Numbered from the stretch's first letter, positions 1-8,987 are shown. The stretch: 59,191 nt of DNA from Bacteroidota bacterium (GCA_025352785.1 JANXSD010000112.1:1-59191), one strand, 5' to 3'. The notes: a model not told the origin generated them from the sequence alone. Numbers and translations are program-made.

Positions 1-127
1 AGGATACACTTCATCTTGGACTACGAATGGAAATCCAGTTGTTAATCCATCAACAATTAGCACAGCTGGTACATATATTCTTATTGCTTCTACTTCGTCA
101 GGTTGTACAGATACAGCTCAAGTTGTT
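1..127 (+). repeat. Direct repeat copy 1 (127 bp, exact)
   Basis: Bases 1-127 are identical to 445-571, an offset of 444 bp or 148 codons. That equals two protein modules. The match may extend left beyond the window edge. Divergence begins immediately after the shared agttgtt. Confidence 0.95.
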
Positions 128-2449
128 TTGAATATGCTAACTACACCAGTACTTGGATCAAATCAAAATACTTCAATATGTAGTAATAATACTATTGATT
201 TATCAAATTTATTCAATCTTATTGGACTAAATTCAATGTGGACGAAATCAGGAATTGCTATCAGTAATCCGACTTCAATAAATGTTGGCGGAACTTATAC
301 ACTCATTGCCACTACGGCAAGTGGTTGTGCGGATACAGCTGATGTAAATTTAAGTGTGTTACTCGCGCCTACTCTCGGTACAGATAAATTAATTGGGATT
401 TGTGATAACACTTCACTCGATTTAACTTCACAATATATTACAACAGGATACACTTCATCTTGGACTACGAATGGAAATCCAGTTGTTAATCCATCAACAA
501 TTAGCACAGCTGGTACATATATTCTTATTGCTTCTACTTCGTCAGGTTGTACAGATACAGCTCAAGTTGTTGTAAATAATTTAGCAACTCCATCATTAGG
601 ATTAAGCCAAAATGCTTCCACTTGTGCGAACATAACTTTCGACTTAACAAGTTTTTTCAATCTTACAAATCTTACTTCTACTTGGACATTGGCAGGAACT
701 GCTATAAGTAATCCGACAACTGTAAATACTACAGGAATGTATACACTTATTGCATCTGCTTCAAGTGGTTGTACTGATACCGCTGATATAAATTTAAGTG
801 TGTTTTCAACTCCCAACCTAGGTATAGATCAATCACAAAATATTTGTAGTAATATTGATTTAAATCTCACTACTTTTTACAATACCTCTGGTAATACTAC
901 TAGCTGGACACTGAATAATAATCCTGTTGTAAATCCAATTTCGGTTACTTCTTCAGGCACCTACATTCTCATAGCAACAGCTCCATCAGGTTGTACAGAT
1001 ACAGCTCAAGTTTTTGTAAATAATCTTATAACACCATCATTAGGACCCAATCAAAACACTTCCATCTGTAATGGAAAATCGACTGACCTAACAAACTTTT
1101 TTAATTTATCGGGACTAACTTCTTTATGGACATTTTACGGAACTACAATAAATAATCCTTCATCAGTAATTGCAGCAGGAACATATTCTCTCGTTGCAAC
1201 TTCAACAAGCGGATGCACGGATACTGTTGATGTAATCGTAAGCATGAATCTCTCACCAACACTAGGTGTTGATCAACAAATTTCAATTTGTGATGGCAAC
1301 AAAATTGACTTAAATAGTCTTTATAATACAACAGGAAACTCGGTTAGTTGGTCAAATAATGGAGCGTCAATAATAAATTCTGCATCCACATTTTTAGCAG
1401 GTAATTATCAAATTATTGTATCCAATATTGCAGGTTGTACTTCTTCTGCAATGGTTACGCTTTCATTGAATCCTAAACCTAATTTAGGTTTAGATCAAAT
1501 TGTAAATTTGTGTGATGGAAACTCTACTGATCTTACTGGTTTATTTTTACTTGCTAGTCTTTCATCAACTTGGACCGAAAATAATAATCCTATTGTAAAT
1601 CCTAATGCGATAAACGTAGCAGGAATTTATCAAGTCATTGTTACAAATTCTTTTGGTTGTCTAGATACTGCATCTGCAACAATTAATACCATTCAACCCT
1701 ATTCATTAGGAGCGAATCAATCCTATACACTTTGTCAATGGATGAATCTTAACCTTAGTAATTTGTATAATACAAATGGACTTAGTACCACATACACCTT
1801 TAATAATATTCCTTTAATTAATTATTCAACAGTACATGATTCGGGAACATATACCGTTCATATTATTGATGTGAATGGATGCACAAATCAAGCATTAGTG
1901 ATTGTAAAAAACCTTGAATGTGTATGTGCCGCCGACTTTAAATATACTGGTAAATGCATACAAGATCCTGTATCTTTTGAACTGTTAGCAGACTCTTCAA
2001 TCATTGGCGCTATTTGGGATTTTCACAATCCTGCAATTCCAAATCAAGAAATTATAAATCCATTTGTGAAATTGTATTCTAAAGAAAATGTTCATGTAAC
2101 ATTAGAAGCAAAACTTAGTTGCGGAACGGTAATCGTTAATAAAGAAATCCGAATGGAAGATTGCTCCGATTCTTGTCATTATTATTTTCCAAGTGCATTT
2201 AGTCCGAATGGCGATGGCCTTAACGATAATTTTACTTCTTACGGTGAATGTGAACCTGAACAATATCTTGTAAAAATTTATAACGTAATAGGTCAAATAG
2301 TTTTCAGCACTAACAATCCACATTCATTTTGGGATGGCAAATTTGATAATAACGAATTACCTCCTGATGTGTATGTAATTCATATCGAGTATAAGTTGCC
2401 CTATCAAGAAAAACAAATACTCAATCAAAAAATAACATTACTTCGATAA
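1..2449 (+). CDS. Surface repeat protein with T9SS type B (CHU_C) sorting domain, 5' partial
   Basis: The frame is already open at base 2, so the gene begins outside the window. It encodes at least eight tandem modules of about 74 residues. Each starts near a (T/S/A)PxLGxxQ phrase, has one Cys early (for example SICSNN), a Trp in the middle (xxWT) and ends in an SGCTDTA-like strand; this looks like a cell-surface beta-sandwich array. After the modules comes a PKD-like segment (IWDFHNP, about nt 1930-2160). The last ~90 residues hold the gliding-motility-associated C-terminal domain, with the signature FSPNGDGLNDNF followed by VKIYNVIGQIVF and WDGKFDNNELPPDVYV. In this family that domain directs T9SS export. 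The function is probably adhesive or structural, by inference only. The 22-bp gap to the convergent mazG shows no clear terminator. Confidence is high for the C-terminal domain and low for the role. Confidence 0.9.
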   Translation, partial: GYTSSWTTNGNPVVNPSTISTAGTYILIASTSSGCTDTAQVVLNMLTTPVLGSNQNTSICSNNTIDLSNLFNLIGLNSMWTKSGIAISNPTSINVGGTYTLIATTASGCADTADVNLSVLLAPTLGTDKLIGICDNTSLDLTSQYITTGYTSSWTTNGNPVVNPSTISTAGTYILIASTSSGCTDTAQVVVNNLATPSLGLSQNASTCANITFDLTSFFNLTNLTSTWTLAGTAISNPTTVNTTGMYTLIASASSGCTDTADINLSVFSTPNLGIDQSQNICSNIDLNLTTFYNTSGNTTSWTLNNNPVVNPISVTSSGTYILIATAPSGCTDTAQVFVNNLITPSLGPNQNTSICNGKSTDLTNFFNLSGLTSLWTFYGTTINNPSSVIAAGTYSLVATSTSGCTDTVDVIVSMNLSPTLGVDQQISICDGNKIDLNSLYNTTGNSVSWSNNGASIINSASTFLAGNYQIIVSNIAGCTSSAMVTLSLNPKPNLGLDQIVNLCDGNSTDLTGLFLLASLSSTWTENNNPIVNPNAINVAGIYQVIVTNSFGCLDTASATINTIQPYSLGANQSYTLCQWMNLNLSNLYNTNGLSTTYTFNNIPLINYSTVHDSGTYTVHIIDVNGCTNQALVIVKNLECVCAADFKYTGKCIQDPVSFELLADSSIIGAIWDFHNPAIPNQEIINPFVKLYSKENVHVTLEAKLSCGTVIVNKEIRMEDCSDSCHYYFPSAFSPNGDGLNDNFTSYGECEPEQYLVKIYNVIGQIVFSTNNPHSFWDGKFDNNELPPDVYVIHIEYKLPYQEKQILNQKITLLR
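445..571 (+). repeat. Direct repeat copy 2 (127 bp, exact)
   Basis: This is the second copy of the 127-bp segment at 1-127. It encodes the second half of one module (from GYTSSWTTNGNP through SGCTDTAQVV). Perfect nucleotide identity, against clearly diverged neighbouring modules, indicates recent duplication or gene conversion. Confidence 0.95.
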
Positions 2450-2471
2450 TCATTAATCATAGTCTGAATTC

Positions 2472-3242
2472 TTAAAGTCCTTTCGCTTTCGCTTCATTCC
2501 AATAAACATCCATCTGTTCTAAATTCATCTCTGATAAATTTTGACCATTTGCACGAGCCGAATCCTCTAAATATCGAAAACGGCTGATGAATTTTTTGTT
2601 GGTTCTCTCAAGTGCTTCCTCCGGATTTATTTTCATGAATCGCGCATAGTTGACTAACGAAAACATCAAATCACCGAATTCTTGCTCCGCTTTCACGATA
2701 TCATTCTTCTCGATCTCCACTTTAAATTCATTCATCTCTTCTTCTACTTTCTCCCAAACTTGATCTTTCTTTTCCCAATCAAAACCAGCCGCACGCGCTT
2801 TTTCTTGAATCCGCATCGATTTCACCAATGCTGGCAATGAAACTGGAACTCCTTCAAGGACAGATGTTTTGCCTTCTTTCAACTTCAATTGCTCCCAATT
2901 ACGACTCACTTCTGCTTCGTCTTCTACTTTAACATCACCATAAATATGCGGATGACGGTAAATTAGTTTCTCACAAACAACGTTTATCACATCGGCAATG
3001 TCGTAAGCATTTGTTTCAGAAGCAATTCGAGCATAAAAAACGATATGTAAAAGAATATCACCGAGCTCTTTTTTTACTTCTTCTTGCTGATTGTTAAGGA
3101 TGGCATCTCCTAATTCATATACTTCTTCGATCGTTAAATGCCTCAAACTTTCCATCGTTTGCTTCTTATCCCATGGACATTTAGTCCTTAATTCGTCCAT
3201 TATGGTTAAAAGTCGCTCAAAAGCCGATAATTTTTCTTCCAT
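2472..3242 (-). CDS. mazG: Nucleoside triphosphate pyrophosphohydrolase MazG
   Basis: A house-cleaning all-alpha NTP pyrophosphatase that hydrolyses (d)NTPs, including damaged ones, to NMP and PPi in the cytosol. Two tandem MazG domains are visible. The first has CPWDKKQTMESLRHLT, then EEVYELGDAI and KKELGDILLHIVF, which give the acidic Mg-binding EExxE...ExxD pattern. The second, near residues 165-235, repeats it in weaker form (EEMNEFKVEIE, EQEFGDLMFSLVNYAR). At 256 residues it matches the usual two-domain length. I start at the ATG at 3242 (MEEKLSAFERL) rather than the in-frame ATG at 3251, because a consensus -7 element lies at 3256-3263, only four bases from the upstream ATG. It is convergent with the repeat protein and divergent from the PagL-like gene. 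Confidence 0.93.
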   Translation of the reverse strand: MEEKLSAFERLLTIMDELRTKCPWDKKQTMESLRHLTIEEVYELGDAILNNQQEEVKKELGDILLHIVFYARIASETNAYDIADVINVVCEKLIYRHPHIYGDVKVEDEAEVSRNWEQLKLKEGKTSVLEGVPVSLPALVKSMRIQEKARAAGFDWEKKDQVWEKVEEEMNEFKVEIEKNDIVKAEQEFGDLMFSLVNYARFMKINPEEALERTNKKFISRFRYLEDSARANGQNLSEMNLEQMDVYWNEAKAKGL

Positions 3243-3255
3243 TGTTGTCATATTG

Positions 3256-3263
3256 CAAAGTTA
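3256..3263 (-). promoter_or_regulatory. Bacteroidota -7 promoter element of mazG
   Basis: On the minus strand this reads TAACTTTG followed by C, a full match to TAnnTTTG. I see no convincing -33 TTTG 19-21 bases upstream. It lies 4 bases before one in-frame ATG and 13 before the next, which favours the downstream start. Confidence 0.55.
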
Positions 3264-3288
3264 TACAAACAAAGCAGCCTTCATTTTC

Positions 3289-3296
3289 TACCTTTG
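3289..3296 (+). promoter_or_regulatory. Bacteroidota -7 promoter element for the PagL-like gene
   Basis: TACCTTTG (followed by CA) matches TAnnTTTG exactly and lies 25 bases before the ATG at 3322. It forms a divergent promoter pair with the mazG element 25 bp to the left. No clear -33 box is visible. Confidence 0.5.
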
Positions 3297-3321
3297 CACC
3301 CGCCAATGCAACTATTCCCTC

Positions 3322-4422
3322 ATGTTTAATCGTTTCCTTCTTCTTCTCTTTGTCGTACTAAGCCCTAAAAGCAGTTTTGCTAACGGTGATACTTTGACAA
3401 TTCCAGGAACATGGTCGTTGGGAGCAAAAGTGCAAATAGGCTATTTATTAGCACATCGACCATCACTCGTTTATTTGCAACAAAAGAAAATTTCAAGCTT
3501 TGAAATCTCATATCTCAAAAGCAGTCAAGGGCGCGATATATGGCAAAGAACATACAACGAACCTCTAATGGGTATGGCCTACCAATATTTTGATTTAGGC
3601 AATGAAAATATGTTAGGACATGCACATGCTGTTTATCCATTGGTGTTATTCCCGTTGCTTCACAAGCATCATCTTGGAATAAATATTCGGTTTGGAATTG
3701 GTATTGGTTATGTAGAAAAGCGATACACGATCGAAGAGAACTATAAAAACCAAGCGATCAGTACCCATATCAATGGAGTGATAACTACTGGAGTGCAATT
3801 TAGAATTCCTTGCAATTCGAGAACACAAATTAGTACCGGGATCGATTTTACACACTTCTCTAATGGCGCGTCACGATTACCAAATGCTGGATTAAATATC
3901 CCTTCCATAAATATAGGCTTTCAACATTTTTTTGGTAAGCAGATAAAATTAATTCGTACAGAACTTCCCGATTATAATCATAAAAAAGAAATTACATTTT
4001 ATGGCGCCACAGGATTTAAGGAACGAATTTCAGGAGAAACCATTAAAGTAAGTGTTGGTATTTTTACTGCTGATGTTCATTTTAGAATTACTCGTAAAAG
4101 TTTTATTGGTGGCGGTGCAGATGTATTCTATGATGCTACTTTACAAAAACGAGTCTTCGATTTAGATTCAATAAACTATAGTAAGACAGCGGCGAATACA
4201 AGAATTGGAATACATTTTTCGTATGGAATTGCAATTGGTAAATTCAGAGGATATTTTCAACCGGGATATTATCTTTATAATAAACTACCTGTGTCGGCAT
4301 CTATCTTTACACGATTGTCTTTGCGTTATTTTGTGAACGAAAAAATCTTTGTTTGCTTTAACTTAAAATCACATTTTGCAAAGGCTGATTATTTTGAATA
4401 TGGAATAGGATTTAAAATATAA
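3322..4422 (+). CDS. Acyloxyacyl hydrolase / lipid A deacylase (PagL-like) outer membrane protein
   Basis: Probably an outer-membrane beta-barrel esterase that removes an acyl chain from lipid A. The N-terminus (MFNRFLLLLFVVLSPKSSFA) is a Sec signal peptide, and short alternating strands follow throughout. The diagnostic stretch is THFSNGASRLPNAGLN, with His178 and Ser180 in the H-x-S-N arrangement of the PagL catalytic His/Ser. The catalytic Glu cannot be fixed without an alignment. At 366 residues it is longer than classical PagL (about 170-180), with extra strands C-terminal to the motif, as is common for Bacteroidota members. The ATG at 3322 is chosen because the open frame further upstream overlaps mazG antisense and would bury the signal peptide. 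It overlaps the next gene by one base. Confidence 0.75.
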   Translation: MFNRFLLLLFVVLSPKSSFANGDTLTIPGTWSLGAKVQIGYLLAHRPSLVYLQQKKISSFEISYLKSSQGRDIWQRTYNEPLMGMAYQYFDLGNENMLGHAHAVYPLVLFPLLHKHHLGINIRFGIGIGYVEKRYTIEENYKNQAISTHINGVITTGVQFRIPCNSRTQISTGIDFTHFSNGASRLPNAGLNIPSINIGFQHFFGKQIKLIRTELPDYNHKKEITFYGATGFKERISGETIKVSVGIFTADVHFRITRKSFIGGGADVFYDATLQKRVFDLDSINYSKTAANTRIGIHFSYGIAIGKFRGYFQPGYYLYNKLPVSASIFTRLSLRYFVNEKIFVCFNLKSHFAKADYFEYGIGFKI

Positions 4423-5165
4423 TGACGATGAATAAAATCAAAAACTACCTGCTATTTTTCATTGTAATAATTACATTTAATGGTTGCAATCAATTTGGAG
4501 ATCTTTTCAAAAGTGCGGGTCCTATCACTACAGAAGAACGTCACTTACCAACAATTGATAAAATTGAATTATATAATGATGTTGACGTTGTAATTCACTA
4601 TGCTTCGATTTACAGGATGACAGTTACAGCAGGAAGTCATCTCCTGGGAAAAATTGAAACAAATTTCGATGGCAATAAACTTATCATACGAAACAAAAAT
4701 AAATTCAACTGGGTGCGAAAGTTTAATCCCACACTAGTTGTTGATATTTGGGTTCCTTCCATTTCAAATATGATGATTTTTAATGGTACGGGAAATATTT
4801 CCTGTGCAGATACATTGGTCGCTCCCATATTTGAGTTGAATAGTTATGGTAGTCTTGGAAATTATAACTTAATTTTAAAGTGTAGCACTTCCTATTTAAA
4901 AATTCACAATGGGCCCGCCGACATTAACGTTAGTGGAATTACAAATTTAAGTTATATCTATGCTGCTGGCGATGGTAAGATTAACGGCGAAAATTATATT
5001 GCAGATGAAACGGACATTACAGATGAAAGCATTAATGATATTAAAGTTTATGCAAATGATAAATTAAATGTTACGTTGCAATCCATCGGGAACATTTATT
5101 ACAAGGGGACTCCCACCCAATTAATTACTAAAATTACAGGTTCAGGAAAACTGATACCATTATAA
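4422..5165 (+). CDS. Head GIN domain (DUF2807-type) lipoprotein
   Basis: This 247-residue protein has a lipoprotein signal peptide (FFIVIITFNGC, Cys22), so it is probably anchored in the outer membrane. The rest is a right-handed beta-solenoid-like run with the recurring features of putative auto-transporter adhesin head-GIN domains: an opening phrase about a residue-poor strand (LPTIDKIELYNDVDVVIHY), NxLxI repeats, a GTGNIS strand and a closing ITGSGKL. The function of the family is unknown. Its start codon overlaps the stop of the PagL-like gene by one base (taATG), indicating co-transcription and translational coupling. The ABC-F gene follows after 8 bp. Confidence 0.8.
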   Translation: MTMNKIKNYLLFFIVIITFNGCNQFGDLFKSAGPITTEERHLPTIDKIELYNDVDVVIHYASIYRMTVTAGSHLLGKIETNFDGNKLIIRNKNKFNWVRKFNPTLVVDIWVPSISNMMIFNGTGNISCADTLVAPIFELNSYGSLGNYNLILKCSTSYLKIHNGPADINVSGITNLSYIYAAGDGKINGENYIADETDITDESINDIKVYANDKLNVTLQSIGNIYYKGTPTQLITKITGSGKLIPL

Positions 5166-5173
5166 AATAAATT

Positions 5174-7123
5174 GTGATAGTACTACAAGACATTACCTTC
5201 GAGTTTGGATCAAGAATCCTTTACAGCGACTTAAATTGGCATATCAAACAAAATGAAAAAATTGGATTGATTGGTGCAAATGGAACAGGAAAATCAACTT
5301 TACTTCGTGTAATCAGTGGCGAATATTCTGTCTCACAAGGACAGATTTCGAAACGCAATGAATTAATTCTTGGATTTTTGAATCAAGATTTGTTGAGTTA
5401 CTTATCTGATAAATCTATCCTAGAAGTAGCGATGGAAGCTTACGAACGTGCCAACGAATTACATCATGAACTGGAAAAGTTATTCAAAGACATGGAGCAT
5501 GATCATTCAGATGAAATAATGAATCGTTTGCATTTAGTGCAGAATGAATATGAAGCATTAGATGGATATAATTTGCAACATAAAGCGGAATCAATTTTAG
5601 AAGGATTAGGTTTTTCTACGAAGGATTTACAACGTCCGCTCTCACAATTTTCAGGAGGATGGAGAATGCGCGTGATGCTTGCAAAAACATTGTTGCGTCA
5701 ACCGAATGTATTGTTACTTGATGAGCCTACGAATCACTTAGATCTTCCATCCATACAATGGTTAGAAGATTATTTGAAAGAATATGAAGGCACTGTTGTT
5801 ATTGTTTCTCATGATCGATTTTTCTTAGATCGTGTGGTAAATAAAATTGCAGAAATTGAACATGAGAAAATGACACTCTACACTGGAAATTACAGCGACT
5901 ATCTCGAAGAAAAAGAGGAACGTATGGAATTGCAGATGAATCAATTTAAGAATCAAGAGAAATTTATCAAAGAACAAGAACGTTTCATTGAACGTTTTCG
6001 TGCAAAAGCATCTAAAGCAAGTGCCGTACAATCACGTGTGAAAGCGATGGAACGTATGGATAGAATTGCAGCTGTTGAAGGTCCTTCAGCAAGTATACGT
6101 ATTCGCTTTGCAGTGGATAAACAACCTGGAAAAATAATTCAAAGTTTAGAGATAAAAGACAAACGTTACGATGATAATGTTATTTTTCATGATACGAAAG
6201 CTGAAATTATTAGAGGTGATAAAATTGCTTTCGTGGGTGCAAATGGAAAAGGAAAATCAACGTTACTTCGAATGCTAACTGGCGGCGAACCCTTTGATGG
6301 AACTCATGAACCTGGATACAATGTTGTATCTGCCTTTTATGCGCAGCATCAGCTTGAAAGTTTAAATGGAAATTATACTGCACTCGAAGAACTACAAACT
6401 TTCGCACCAGAAGAATCGGACACTTATCTACGTGGATTATTAGGAGCATTCCTCCTGAAAGGCGATGATGTATTTAAAAAGATTAAAGTTTTGTCGGGAG
6501 GCGAACGAGCTCGTGTTGCGCTTGCGAAAACAATTTTAGCAAAAGCAAATTTCTTATTACTCGATGAGCCAACGAATCACCTTGACATGGCAAGTGTGAA
6601 TGTATTGGTGGATGTATTGAATCGTTATGAAGGTTCTTATGTAGTAATTTCCCATGATCGTTATTTCTTATCTCGCATCGCAAATAAAATTTGGTCGATT
6701 GATAATTTCCAATTGAAAGAATACCCTGGAACGTATGCCGAATATGATGAGTATCTGAAACTGCGTAAAGAAACTGCAAGAGCGAAAGAAAGCAGTATCA
6801 ACAAAGCAGCTAAAATTGAAAAGGCGGAGGCACTTGCCAAAGTTAAAACGACTCCACAAAAAGATACACAACAGGATAAGGATAAAAAAAGAGATCGTCA
6901 GAAGTTAGATCAACTCGTTAAAAAGTTAGAAGAAGCATTAAGTAAAGTAAAAGTGGATCACGAAAAATTATCGCAAATAATGAGTGAACCTGAAGCGTAT
7001 AAAGATGCTGCGAAGTACAAAAAGATGCAACAAGAATTCGACATCCTCGATCGTCAATTGAAACATGCCGAAAGTGATTGGGAATCGCATTATCTACGTC
7101 TTATCGAATCAGATCCTGCATGA
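5174..7123 (+). CDS. ABC-F family ATP-binding protein (Uup/YdiF type)
   Basis: A soluble tandem ABC ATPase without membrane segments, so it belongs to the ribosome-associated ABC-F class. Domain 1 has Walker A GANGTGKST, signature FSGGWRMRVMLAKTLL and Walker B LLLDEPTNHLD. A charged linker follows (near residues 240-310). Domain 2 has GANGKGKST, LSGGERARVALAKTIL and LLLDEPTNHLD. The C-terminal ~100 residues form a Lys/Glu-rich coiled coil as in Uup and YdiF. It starts at a GTG (MIVLQDITFEFGSRIL); no ATG is nearby. Its last codons overlap the plug-protein start as ATGA. ABC-F members act in translation or antibiotic protection; which one applies here cannot be told from sequence. Confidence 0.92.
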   Translation: MIVLQDITFEFGSRILYSDLNWHIKQNEKIGLIGANGTGKSTLLRVISGEYSVSQGQISKRNELILGFLNQDLLSYLSDKSILEVAMEAYERANELHHELEKLFKDMEHDHSDEIMNRLHLVQNEYEALDGYNLQHKAESILEGLGFSTKDLQRPLSQFSGGWRMRVMLAKTLLRQPNVLLLDEPTNHLDLPSIQWLEDYLKEYEGTVVIVSHDRFFLDRVVNKIAEIEHEKMTLYTGNYSDYLEEKEERMELQMNQFKNQEKFIKEQERFIERFRAKASKASAVQSRVKAMERMDRIAAVEGPSASIRIRFAVDKQPGKIIQSLEIKDKRYDDNVIFHDTKAEIIRGDKIAFVGANGKGKSTLLRMLTGGEPFDGTHEPGYNVVSAFYAQHQLESLNGNYTALEELQTFAPEESDTYLRGLLGAFLLKGDDVFKKIKVLSGGERARVALAKTILAKANFLLLDEPTNHLDMASVNVLVDVLNRYEGSYVVISHDRYFLSRIANKIWSIDNFQLKEYPGTYAEYDEYLKLRKETARAKESSINKAAKIEKAEALAKVKTTPQKDTQQDKDKKRDRQKLDQLVKKLEEALSKVKVDHEKLSQIMSEPEAYKDAAKYKKMQQEFDILDRQLKHAESDWESHYLRLIESDPA

Positions 7124-8433
7124 TTTATCCCCGTTTGATTTTATCATGGTTGAGTATCACACTCATCTTTAGCATTTCATTATCTGCTCAAGATAGTACT
7201 GATTATTTCAATGCAACTTTTCTGCGGTATGCAAACCATATTTATAAATCTGAAATAAAAACGGTACTACTTTCACGCAAAGGATTTCCACTTTCCGATC
7301 CTGTTATACAGTTAAATACTGATGAAAAATTAGTGTTAACATTCGATGACTTGACGCCTGAAGTTAATGATTATAGTTACCGTTGGATTCATTGCTCTTC
7401 AAATTGGGAACCTTCTACTTTACTTTCTGAAAGTGATTATATCGATGGATTTTTTACGGATCACATCGTAAATTATCGGCATTCTTTTAATACATTGGAA
7501 GGATATTTTCATTACAACTTAGAGTTTCCCAATGCACAAATGCGTCCTATGATATCTGGTAATTATTTACTTGTTATCTATTTAAATGAGAAGCCCGATG
7601 AACCTATTATTACAGAACGATTTTGGGTAGTAGACAGTAAAGTAGAAATTCAATCTTTCATTCACCGCGCCTCCGATATTGCGTTGCGTAACACACATCA
7701 AGAAATAGATTTTAAATTGCAATTGAATACTTTGAAAGTTGCAAATCCTTATTCAGATATTAAAGTTACCATTGTACAAAATAACCGTTGGGATGCTGCG
7801 ATAACAAATCTGAAACCGGTATTTGCATTAGATGGTTTACTAGATTATAATTACGAAGAAGGAAATTTATTTAATGCTGGTAATGAATTTCGCAATTTCG
7901 ATTTAAGAACAACACGCTTCCAAACACAATATGTATCGCAAATTTTGCAGGATAGTGTTACACATCATTATACTTATATCCTCAAACCAGATTTGCGCCG
8001 GTCTACGCAACGTTATACAACGGAAGATGATATTAATGGACGCTATTTGATAAAGATTTATGATGATCGTGATGGTGATTTGGAAGGTGATTATGTGAAT
8101 GTGAATTTCCGTTTGCCGGTACTCGAAGAGTCTGATTCGGGGAGTTTTTACATCTTCGGACAACTCACCAATTGGAGCTTAGAACCTTGGGCGAAGATGA
8201 AATACAATGAGGAAACACGAAATTTTGAGCAGACAATTACCGTGAAACAAGGCTATTACAATTACGAATATCTTTTTAAACCGATGATAAAATCGCCATC
8301 AGAAATTGCGGAAACAGAAGGAAGCCATTATGAAACCGAAAACGATTATGCTTTCTTCGTATATTACAGGGATATTTCTGCGAGGTATGATCATTTGGTA
8401 GGTTACCGGATTATCAATTCGCGAAGTCACTAA
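7120..8433 (+). CDS. Type IX secretion system plug protein (DUF5103)
   Basis: This 437-residue protein has an N-terminal Sec signal peptide (IYPRLILSWLSITLIFSISLSAQ). Its sequence follows the DUF5103 family: conserved DLTPEVNDYSYRWIHC and SDYIDGF phrases near the start, RFWVVD mid-protein, and a C-terminal part with YIFGQLTNW and GYYNYEYLF that resembles an early-set/carbohydrate-binding fold. Family members are the periplasmic plug that closes the SprA/Sov translocon of T9SS, as seen in Flavobacterium structures. The ATG at 7120 overlaps the ABC-F stop (ATGA) and places the signal peptide at the N-terminus; the longer open frame would put residues before it. T9SS cargo genes lie at both ends of this window. 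Confidence 0.85.
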   Translation: MIYPRLILSWLSITLIFSISLSAQDSTDYFNATFLRYANHIYKSEIKTVLLSRKGFPLSDPVIQLNTDEKLVLTFDDLTPEVNDYSYRWIHCSSNWEPSTLLSESDYIDGFFTDHIVNYRHSFNTLEGYFHYNLEFPNAQMRPMISGNYLLVIYLNEKPDEPIITERFWVVDSKVEIQSFIHRASDIALRNTHQEIDFKLQLNTLKVANPYSDIKVTIVQNNRWDAAITNLKPVFALDGLLDYNYEEGNLFNAGNEFRNFDLRTTRFQTQYVSQILQDSVTHHYTYILKPDLRRSTQRYTTEDDINGRYLIKIYDDRDGDLEGDYVNVNFRLPVLEESDSGSFYIFGQLTNWSLEPWAKMKYNEETRNFEQTITVKQGYYNYEYLFKPMIKSPSEIAETEGSHYETENDYAFFVYYRDISARYDHLVGYRIINSRSH

Positions 8434-8456
8434 TTTTTTTCCACCCAAAAAGCGCC

Positions 8457-8487
8457 TTTGACCACCGTTAAAAACCGTTTGGTCAAA
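8457..8487 (+). other. Small hairpin between plug and apaG genes
   Basis: TTTGACCA at 8457-8464 pairs with TGGTCAAA at 8480-8487 across a 15-base loop that contains CCGTT twice. It is followed by As, not Ts, so it is a weak terminator at best on this strand. It could equally be a protein-binding dyad upstream of apaG. Confidence 0.3.
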
Positions 8488-8542
8488 AAAGATTTGGAAT
8501 TATCATATCCTTCAATAGATTTGACATTCAAGAAGCAAAAAG

Positions 8543-8935
8543 ATGAACACGTTCACAGAAGTTACCGCTGGCATAAAGGTAAGTGTAGAAACCTTTTACC
8601 AACCCACTCATAGCAATCCTGCGCAAGCACATTATGTATTTGCCTACCGCATAACGATAAAAAATGACAGTGACAACGCCATTCGTTTGAAACGTCGCCA
8701 TTGGTATATTGTTGACTCTGACAATACACGTCGTGAGGTAGAAGGAGAAGGCGTTGTTGGTGAACAACCGTATCTAGCTCCTGGCGAAACATATCGATAT
8801 GTATCAGGTTGTAACCTCAACACAGAGATTGGCAAAATGTTCGGCACCTATTTAATGGAACGACAAATGGATAAGAAGCTTTTTTTCGTAAAGATTCCCG
8901 AATTTAAAATGGTAGTTCCTACGAAGCTCAACTAA
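8543..8935 (+). CDS. apaG: ApaG domain protein
   Basis: This 130-residue single-domain protein has the full ApaG fibronectin-III-like fold. Visible strands are GIKVSVETFYQP, HYVFAYRITIKN, the conserved RRHWYIVDSDN turn, and the GVVGEQPYLAPGETYRYVSGC loop that typifies the family. The length equals the usual ~125 residues. ApaG has been linked to Co2+/Mg2+ resistance in enterobacteria and the fold recurs in F-box proteins; the biochemical role is unsettled. It stands alone, 109 bp after the plug gene, and is closed by a hairpin terminator. Confidence 0.93.
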   Translation: MNTFTEVTAGIKVSVETFYQPTHSNPAQAHYVFAYRITIKNDSDNAIRLKRRHWYIVDSDNTRREVEGEGVVGEQPYLAPGETYRYVSGCNLNTEIGKMFGTYLMERQMDKKLFFVKIPEFKMVVPTKLN

Positions 8936-8957
8936 AGAATCAATCAGAAACACAGTG

Positions 8958-8987
8958 AAAGCCCTCTCTAACCGGAGGGTTTTTTTT
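8958..8987 (+). terminator. Rho-independent terminator of apaG (convergent with RNA methyltransferase)
   Basis: AAAGCCCTC (8958-8966) pairs with GAGGGTTTT (8975-8983) around an 8-base loop, and the run of Ts continues to 8987. It lies between two convergent genes. The A-rich left flank gives it weaker terminator character on the minus strand as well. Confidence 0.85.

Noticed and set aside
3091-3321. Upstream extension of the PagL-like gene
   Set aside because: It runs antisense through mazG and would place about 77 residues before an obvious signal peptide.
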